This document shows, piece by piece, positions 59,729 through 64,000 of a stretch of 64,000 nt of DNA. Positions within the stretch are counted from its first letter, which is position 1, and every line of letters starts with the position of its first letter. Under the pieces are notes generated by a model that made no database searches, was not told where the DNA came from, and saw nothing but the letters and a program-made list of their open reading frames with translations. Origin of the DNA: Prauserella flavalba (GTDB lineage: Bacteria; Actinomycetota; Actinomycetes; Mycobacteriales; Pseudonocardiaceae); assembly GCF_003202235.1 (NCBI RefSeq), contig NZ_MASU01000005.1, positions 868,001-932,000 on the forward strand, read 5' to 3'. The position numbers and the translations under genes were made by a program.

Positions 59729-60639
59729 CGCAGCGCCGCTCCTTCCCCGAGTGCCAGCAACTCCAGTTCCGCCCGCGTGGGCAGGCCCTCCCAGTCGCCG
59801 GCCGTGGCGACGGCGAACGCGCCGGCCCGGTTGCCCCTCGCCAGGCGCTCGGCCGGGCCGAGCCCGTCGAGCAGCGCGGAGAGGTATCCGGCGGTGAACG
59901 CGTCGCCCGCGCCGACCGAGTCGGCCACCGGCACGCGGTGGCCCGGTGCCCGCTGTTCGCCGTCGGGCGTGCTCACCGCGGCGCCGTCGGCACCGAGCTT
60001 GGTCACGACCTCCCGCACACCCGCCGTGAGCAACGCGTTCACGCCGCCCACGAGGTCCAGCTCGTCCCCGGACCCGATCACCACGTCGGCGCGCCGCGCG
60101 AGCGGGGTGAGCACCGGTGCCGCGTCCGCCGCGGACCACAGGCGGGCGCGGTGGTTGACGTCGAACGACACGGTCGCGCCCAGTTCGCGGGCGCGCGCCA
60201 CGGCCCGTTCGACGGCCTCGCGCGGCCCATCGCCGAGGGCGGGGGTGATGCCGGTGAGGTGCAGCAGGCGCACGTCACCGTCGAGCACGACGTCCGCCGC
60301 GCTCAACCGCGAACCCGCCGAGCCGGAGCGGTGGTACTGCACGCGCGTGACGTCGGGCAGCCGCTGCTCGAACAGGATCAGCCCGGTCGGCGCGGCGTCA
60401 TCGCGTTCCACTGTGGACACCTCGACGCCCTCGGCCCGCAGGGTGCGCAGCACCAGCTCACCCGGTTCGTCGGCACCGACGCGGCCGAGCCAGCGCACCG
60501 AATGCCCGAGCCTCGAGAGCCCGATGGCGACGTTCGACTCGGCACCGGCGATCGACGAGCGGAACGACGTGCCGAGGCGTACCAGGCCCTCGGCGCGCAG
60601 CGACACCATCGTCTCGCCGAGGGTCACGACCTCAGCCAC
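59725..60639 (-). CDS. PfkB-family sugar kinase, KDG/KDGal kinase-like
   Basis: Ribokinase-fold kinase of 304 residues. 'VVTLGETMVSLRAEGLVRLG' begins the family, 'GAESNVAIGLSRLGHSVRWL' near 31 holds the substrate-binding Gly/Asn, and 'VADSVGAGDAFTAGYLSALL' near 245 carries the catalytic Asp and anion hole. The pattern resembles 2-keto-3-deoxygluconate kinase. It should phosphorylate the 2-keto-3-deoxy acid made by the DgoD-like dehydratase. GTG 60639 overlaps the aldolase stop by 8 bp. Confidence 0.88.
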   Translation of the reverse strand: MAEVVTLGETMVSLRAEGLVRLGTSFRSSIAGAESNVAIGLSRLGHSVRWLGRVGADEPGELVLRTLRAEGVEVSTVERDDAAPTGLILFEQRLPDVTRVQYHRSGSAGSRLSAADVVLDGDVRLLHLTGITPALGDGPREAVERAVARARELGATVSFDVNHRARLWSAADAAPVLTPLARRADVVIGSGDELDLVGGVNALLTAGVREVVTKLGADGAAVSTPDGEQRAPGHRVPVADSVGAGDAFTAGYLSALLDGLGPAERLARGNRAGAFAVATAGDWEGLPTRAELELLALGEGAALR

Positions 60640-61252
60640 CGGCGGCCGCCACGAACCGGGCGGCGCGCTCGCGCAGCGCCTCGAGGTCTCCGCCGTGCGG
60701 GGCGTCACCGCCGAGGGGGCTGCCGACGCCGACGGCGAGTGCCCCCGCCTCCAGGTACTCGGGCACGTCGGCGAGGCCGACCCCGCCGACGGGCACCAGG
60801 CCGAGGCCGGGGAACGGGTCGCCCAGTGCCTTGACGTAGCCGGGTCCGAGACTGCCCGCGGGGAACAGTTTCACCGCCGTCGCCCCGGCCCGGTGCGCGG
60901 CGAGGACTTCGGTGGGTGTCATCGCGCCCGCCAGCACCGGCATCCCCAGTTCCAGCGCCGCGTCGACGCCCTCGCCGAGCGCGGGGGTCACGGCGAAGGT
61001 CGCGCCCGCGTCCCGGGCGGACTTCGCGTCTTCTGCGGTGAGCACCGTGCCGGCGCCGATGTGGGCCTGCGCGCCGAGTTTCGCGCAGCTGCGGGTGAGC
61101 ACGCCGACGGCGTCGGCGGAGGTGAGCGACACCTCCAGCAGCCGCACCCCGGACTCCACCAGTACCTCGGCCGTGCGCTCGCACGCCGTGGGGTCGCTGC
61201 CCCGGATGATCGCCATCAGCCGGTGGCGCGCCAGGAGTTCGTTCAGGTCCAT
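60632..61252 (-). CDS. KDPG/KDPGal-type aldolase
   Basis: Class I aldolase of 206 residues of the Eda/DgoA family, cleaving a 2-keto-3-deoxy-6-phospho-sugar acid to pyruvate and glyceraldehyde-3-phosphate. Arg17 in 'LMAIIRGSDP', Glu40 in 'VRLLEVSLTSADAVGVL' and the Schiff-base Lys128 in 'AGATAVKLFPAGSLGPGYVK' are in place. The Eda versus DgoA stereospecificity cannot be read directly; the neighbouring DgoD-like gene suggests the galactonate branch. ATG 61252. Confidence 0.9.
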   Translation of the reverse strand: MDLNELLARHRLMAIIRGSDPTACERTAEVLVESGVRLLEVSLTSADAVGVLTRSCAKLGAQAHIGAGTVLTAEDAKSARDAGATFAVTPALGEGVDAALELGMPVLAGAMTPTEVLAAHRAGATAVKLFPAGSLGPGYVKALGDPFPGLGLVPVGGVGLADVPEYLEAGALAVGVGSPLGGDAPHGGDLEALRERAARFVAAAGG

Positions 61253-61269
61253 GTTTCTTCCTCTCCCCG

Positions 61270-62415
61270 TCACCACTCGGCGAACGATCCGTCCTCGTGC
61301 CGCCACACCGGCGGCCGCCACCGGTGCCCGCGCGCGTCGGCGGCGCGGACGGCGTCCTCGTCGATGTCCACGCCGAGGCCCGGCGCCTCCCAACGGCGGA
61401 TGGCGCCCTCGGGGAAGCCGAACGGCGCGCGGTCGAGCACGTAGTCGAGCAGCTCGGCGTCGGTGTTGTAGTGGATGCCGATGCTCTGTTCCTGGATCAG
61501 GAAATTCGGGGTCGCGAAGGCGACCTGCAGGCTCGCGGCGAGCGCGATCGGCCCGAGTGGACAGTGCGGCGCGAGGAGCGCGTCGAAGGTCTCGGCGAGC
61601 GAGGCGATCCGGCGGACCTCCGAGATGCCGCCCGCGTGGGAGAGGTCCGGCTGGGCCACGGCGATCCCGGCCTGCAGGGCCGGGAGGAAGTCGGTGCGCG
61701 AGTACAGGCGCTCGCCGCACGCGACGGGCACGTTGGAGGCGGCGACGATGTCGCCGAGCCGGTGCGTGTACTCGGGCAGCACCGGTTCCTCCACGAACAG
61801 CGGGTGCAGGGGCGCGAGCTCGGGGATCACCCTGCGCGCCGCGGCGACGCCGAAGCGGCCGTGGAAGTCCACGGCCACGTCGCGCGAGTCGCCGAGCACC
61901 TCGCGCACGGCCGCCAGCCTGGCGACCACGCCGTCAACCTCGTTGCGGCCGGGCATGCGCCCGACACGGCCGGAGGCGTTCATCTTCACGGCGGTGAGGC
62001 CGCTCTCGACCTGCTCGGCGGCGGCCTCCGCGACGGCCGACGGCTCGTCGCCGCCGATCCAGCCGTAGACGCGTACCTCATCGCGCACGGCACCGCCGAG
62101 CAGCTGGTGCACGGGCACGTCGAGGGTCTTGCCGAGGATGTCCCACAATGCCTGGTCGAGCCCGGCGACCGCGCTGGAGAGCACCGGTCCGCCGCGGTAG
62201 AAGGCGGCCTTGGTCATCAGCTGCCACAGGTCCTCGACGCGCCGGGGATCCTGTCCCACGAGGAGCTCGGCCAGCTCGTCGACGGCGGCGCGGACGGTGT
62301 CGGCCCTGCCCTCCACCACGGGCTCGCCCCAGCCGACGATGCCCTCGTCGGTGGCCACGCGGCAGAACAGCCACCTCGGCGGCACCAGGAACGTCTCTAC
62401 TGAGGTGATCTTCAC
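61270..62415 (-). CDS. dgoD: Enolase-superfamily sugar-acid dehydratase (galactonate dehydratase-like)
   Basis: A 381-residue mandelate-racemase-type dehydratase. A capping domain (1-115) precedes the barrel. Ligands are Asp in 'DVAVDFHGRFGVAAARRVIP' near 198, Glu in 'LHPLFVEEPVLPEYTHRLGD' near 222 and Glu in 'NVPVACGERLYSRTDFLPAL' near 248. The His acid sits in 'FDALLAPHCPLGPIALAASL' near 298. This matches D-galactonate dehydratase, which yields 2-keto-3-deoxygalactonate. Closely related sugar acids are possible. GTG 62415 overlaps the GntR stop (GTGA). Confidence 0.88.
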   Translation of the reverse strand: MKITSVETFLVPPRWLFCRVATDEGIVGWGEPVVEGRADTVRAAVDELAELLVGQDPRRVEDLWQLMTKAAFYRGGPVLSSAVAGLDQALWDILGKTLDVPVHQLLGGAVRDEVRVYGWIGGDEPSAVAEAAAEQVESGLTAVKMNASGRVGRMPGRNEVDGVVARLAAVREVLGDSRDVAVDFHGRFGVAAARRVIPELAPLHPLFVEEPVLPEYTHRLGDIVAASNVPVACGERLYSRTDFLPALQAGIAVAQPDLSHAGGISEVRRIASLAETFDALLAPHCPLGPIALAASLQVAFATPNFLIQEQSIGIHYNTDAELLDYVLDRAPFGFPEGAIRRWEAPGLGVDIDEDAVRAADARGHRWRPPVWRHEDGSFAEW

Positions 62416-63140
62416 TCGCTGACTGTCTCTTTCTCTTCGGCGTCGCCGCTGTGGCCGAGCACGCCCGCGGCGTCCTGGGCCGCCTTGTCCAGCAACGAGG
62501 TCATCGCTGCCGCGGCCGCGGCGGGGTCCTGCCCGCGTACCGCCTCCACCACGACGGCATGGCTCGGCACGGGGTCGTCGGCGCTGCTCTCGTGCACGAG
62601 CGCGTCGCGCAGGCGCAGCGCGGGCTCGATGAACACGTCCATCCTGGCGAGCATCTCGTTGTGGGTCGCGCGCAACATGGCGCGGTGCCAGCGCAGGTCG
62701 GCCGCCACCTCCGCCGCCGCGCCCACGGCGCCCCGCATGTCCTCGAGTGCGGCGTCCAGCTCGGCGAGGTCGTGCTCGTCGCGGCGCAGTGCCGCCATCG
62801 ACGCCACGGCGGGCTCCACAACGGAGCGCACCTCGGCCAGGTCGCGCAGCACGGCGGCGGTGTCGCCGGCCTCGCTGCGCCAGCGGATCACGTCGCTGTC
62901 GAGCAGGTTCCAGTGCTCGCGGTCGCGCACATAGGTGCCGCGCTTCTGCCGTGCCTCCACGAGTCCCTTGGCGGCGAGGACCTTCATCGCCTCCCGCAGT
63001 GCGGTCATGCTCACGTCCAGGTCGCGGCCGAGCGCGGCGAGGTCGATCACGTCTCCCCTGCCCAGCTCGCCCGACACGATGCGCGCACCGAGCGCGGCGA
63101 CCACCTGCCCGTGCACCCCGCGGCCGCTGTAGCCGCTCAT
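62412..63140 (-). CDS. FadR/GntR-family regulator of the sugar-acid operon
   Basis: GntR/FCD regulator of 242 residues. The winged helix ('HGQVVAALGARIVSGELGRG', 'LAALGRDLDVSMTALREAMK', about 9-60, then 'GLVEARQKRGTYVRDREHWN') and FCD domain ('VLRDLAEVRSVVEPAVASMA', 'DLRWHRAMLRATHNEMLARM') resemble DgoR/GntR-type aldonate regulators. ATG 63140 has a strong GGGGAGGAG site. Its stop overlaps the dehydratase start, placing it within the operon it presumably represses. Confidence 0.9.
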   Translation of the reverse strand: MSGYSGRGVHGQVVAALGARIVSGELGRGDVIDLAALGRDLDVSMTALREAMKVLAAKGLVEARQKRGTYVRDREHWNLLDSDVIRWRSEAGDTAAVLRDLAEVRSVVEPAVASMAALRRDEHDLAELDAALEDMRGAVGAAAEVAADLRWHRAMLRATHNEMLARMDVFIEPALRLRDALVHESSADDPVPSHAVVVEAVRGQDPAAAAAAMTSLLDKAAQDAAGVLGHSGDAEEKETVSE

Positions 63141-63171
63141 GTGGCGCTCCTCCCCATTGCTCGACACCCCG

Positions 63172-63921
63172 TCACGACGAGGTCTTGTACACGCTCCAGC
63201 CGCCGTCCACGGTCAGCGCGGCGCCGGTGATGAACGAGGCGTCGTCACTGGCCAGAAAGGCGATGGCGGCCGCGACCTCGGCCGGTTCCCCCAACCTTTT
63301 CACGGCGGTCTGCTCCGCGGACAGGCGCCGGTCGGCCTCACCGATGCCGTCCCACGCCGCCGTGAGCACCGGCCCCGGCAGCACGGAGTTGACCCGCAGC
63401 ACGGTGCCGTACTCCACGGCGAGCTGGCGGGCAAGCCCGGTGAGCCCGGCCTTGCTGGCGGCGTAGGCGGGCCGTCCGGGCAGGCCGACGAGCGCGTGCA
63501 CCGACGAGGTGAGCACCACGGACCCGTTCCGGTCGCGGGACAGGTCGGGCAGGCACGCGGTGAACCCGAGGAACGTGCCGGTGAGGTTCACCGACAGCTG
63601 CCGCTCCCACGACACCACGCTCGTCTCGTGCGCGGGCCGGACATCGACGGTGTAGGCATTGCTGACGAGGACGTCCACCGGGCCGAGTTCGGCGTGGCAG
63701 CGGTCGAGGGCGTGTGCCCACGCGGCCTCGGAGGTGACGTCGCCGGGCACGCCGATCGCCGTGCCGCCCTCGCCGGTGATCCGGTCGACCACCGGCCGGG
63801 TGTCGGCGACGTCGAGTACCGCGACGGCGGCGCCGTCGGCGGCGAGCCGTTCGGCGGTCGCGGCGCCGATCCCTTGCGCGCCACCGGTGACGACGGCGAC
63901 CTTGCCGTTCAGGCCGGGCAT
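63172..63921 (-). CDS. SDR-family sugar dehydrogenase candidate
   Basis: Classical SDR of 249 residues. TGGAQGIG near 12-19, 'VDVLVSNAYTVDVRPAHETS' (an SNA variant of NNAG) near 82, 'VVLTSSVHALVGLPGRPAYA' near 135 and the catalytic YAASK near 153 are seen, with 'FITGAALTVDGGWSVYKTSS' at the end. In the operon context it may oxidise the sugar to the lactone that SMP-30 opens. It overlaps the stop of the upstream partial gene and is 31 bp before the GntR gene. Confidence 0.87.
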   Translation of the reverse strand: MPGLNGKVAVVTGGAQGIGAATAERLAADGAAVAVLDVADTRPVVDRITGEGGTAIGVPGDVTSEAAWAHALDRCHAELGPVDVLVSNAYTVDVRPAHETSVVSWERQLSVNLTGTFLGFTACLPDLSRDRNGSVVLTSSVHALVGLPGRPAYAASKAGLTGLARQLAVEYGTVLRVNSVLPGPVLTAAWDGIGEADRRLSAEQTAVKRLGEPAEVAAAIAFLASDDASFITGAALTVDGGWSVYKTSS

Positions 63922-64000
63922 GTGCGCACCTCCACGTCGATCGTCAGCGCGGTCTCCTGGCCCGGCCGCAGGGTGGTGAGCGGGCCCAGCACCTCGCCTT
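63909..64000 (-). CDS. C-terminal fragment of an upstream operon gene, cut by window edge
   Basis: Only about 30 C-terminal residues are visible ('GEVLGPLTTLRPGQETALTI', then 'DVEVRTCPA' and TGA). The short beta-strand pattern resembles the end of an aldose-epimerase-like or DUF4432 protein, which would suit a sugar operon, but the piece is too short for a firm call. It overlaps the SDR start by 13 bp. Confidence 0.5.
   Translation of the reverse strand, partial: GEVLGPLTTLRPGQETALTIDVEVRTCPA

Noticed and set aside
57284-61444. 1386-codon open frame on the plus strand
   Set aside because: It covers several well-recognised minus-strand genes. The translation is low-complexity (Arg, Ser, Ala, Pro) with no family features, the usual shadow frame of high-GC coding DNA.

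Overview
This is a high-GC actinobacterial chromosome segment. rbpA, a free-standing Ppm-type dolichol-phosphate-mannose synthase next to apolipoprotein N-acyltransferase, an Rpf-type transglycosylase, an F420-type luciferase-like oxidoreductase, an NDMA-type (mycofactocin-linked) alcohol dehydrogenase, ANTAR proteins and a class F sortase all fit Actinomycetota. The gene set and the intergenic 'GTGAAGGCCACC...GGTGGCCTTCAC' palindromes suggest the Pseudonocardiaceae (Amycolatopsis, Saccharomonospora or Prauserella type). The genus is inference. I see no rRNA, tRNA, insertion sequence, phage or CRISPR array; the window is mostly metabolic and regulatory genes.

Layout. 1-4.1 kb: an MFS drug exporter cut by the window edge, a frameshifted SARP/BTAD-type regulator remnant, and a MoxR ATPase/CoxE (VWA) pair. 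4.1-11.9 kb: small enzymes (NAD(P)H-binding reductase, DHFR-like reductase, PrmC-like methyltransferase), a short UvrA, a VOC protein, a zinc-finger protein, a glycerophosphodiesterase and an Rpf-like protein. 12-19 kb: an Atg22/UMF1-type transporter, thymidine kinase, rbpA behind an excellent sigma-R-type promoter, ppm, lnt, an MmyB-like regulator and an SDR. 19-29 kb: amidohydrolase, KamA-type radical SAM aminomutase, HAD phosphatase, SGNH lipase, a MazEF-like module, AsnC regulator plus M24 peptidase, methyltransferase, 5'-3' exonuclease and a Rieske protein.

29.2-35.7 kb is the most distinctive region: a minus-strand operon with two paralogous StyA-type styrene monooxygenases, an AraC regulator, an aldehyde dehydrogenase, an EthD-type protein and one StyB-type flavin reductase. 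An IclR regulator diverges from it. Both StyA copies carry the styrene-type active-site fingerprint, but no styrene oxide isomerase gene is present.

35.7-50 kb: MFS exporter, NDMA-dependent alcohol dehydrogenase, a DGPF protein/ECF42 sigma factor pair with a matching -35 element, a pentapeptide-repeat protein, DUF2277, a GAF-ANTAR regulator, a deaminase/F420 oxidoreductase pair, an Asp-rich surface protein with a class F sortase, a TetR-OYE-acyl-CoA synthetase group and a Sua5 protein. 50.2-55.9 kb: a six-gene CoA-thioester catabolic operon (hydratase, Mct-like CoA transferase, FabG-like SDR, thiolase, MaoC, acyl-CoA dehydrogenase) beside a divergent GntR regulator. Its last gene has strikingly different codon usage. 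56-58.8 kb: a STAS antagonist and an ANTAR-GAF-PAS-SpoIIE phosphatase. 58.9-64 kb: a tightly overlapping sugar-acid operon (SDR, GntR regulator, DgoD-like dehydratase, KDPG-type aldolase, PfkB kinase, SMP-30 lactonase) that looks like a phosphorylating galactonate-type pathway.

Three copies of one palindromic repeat each sit in a gap between convergent genes, probably as shared bidirectional terminators.
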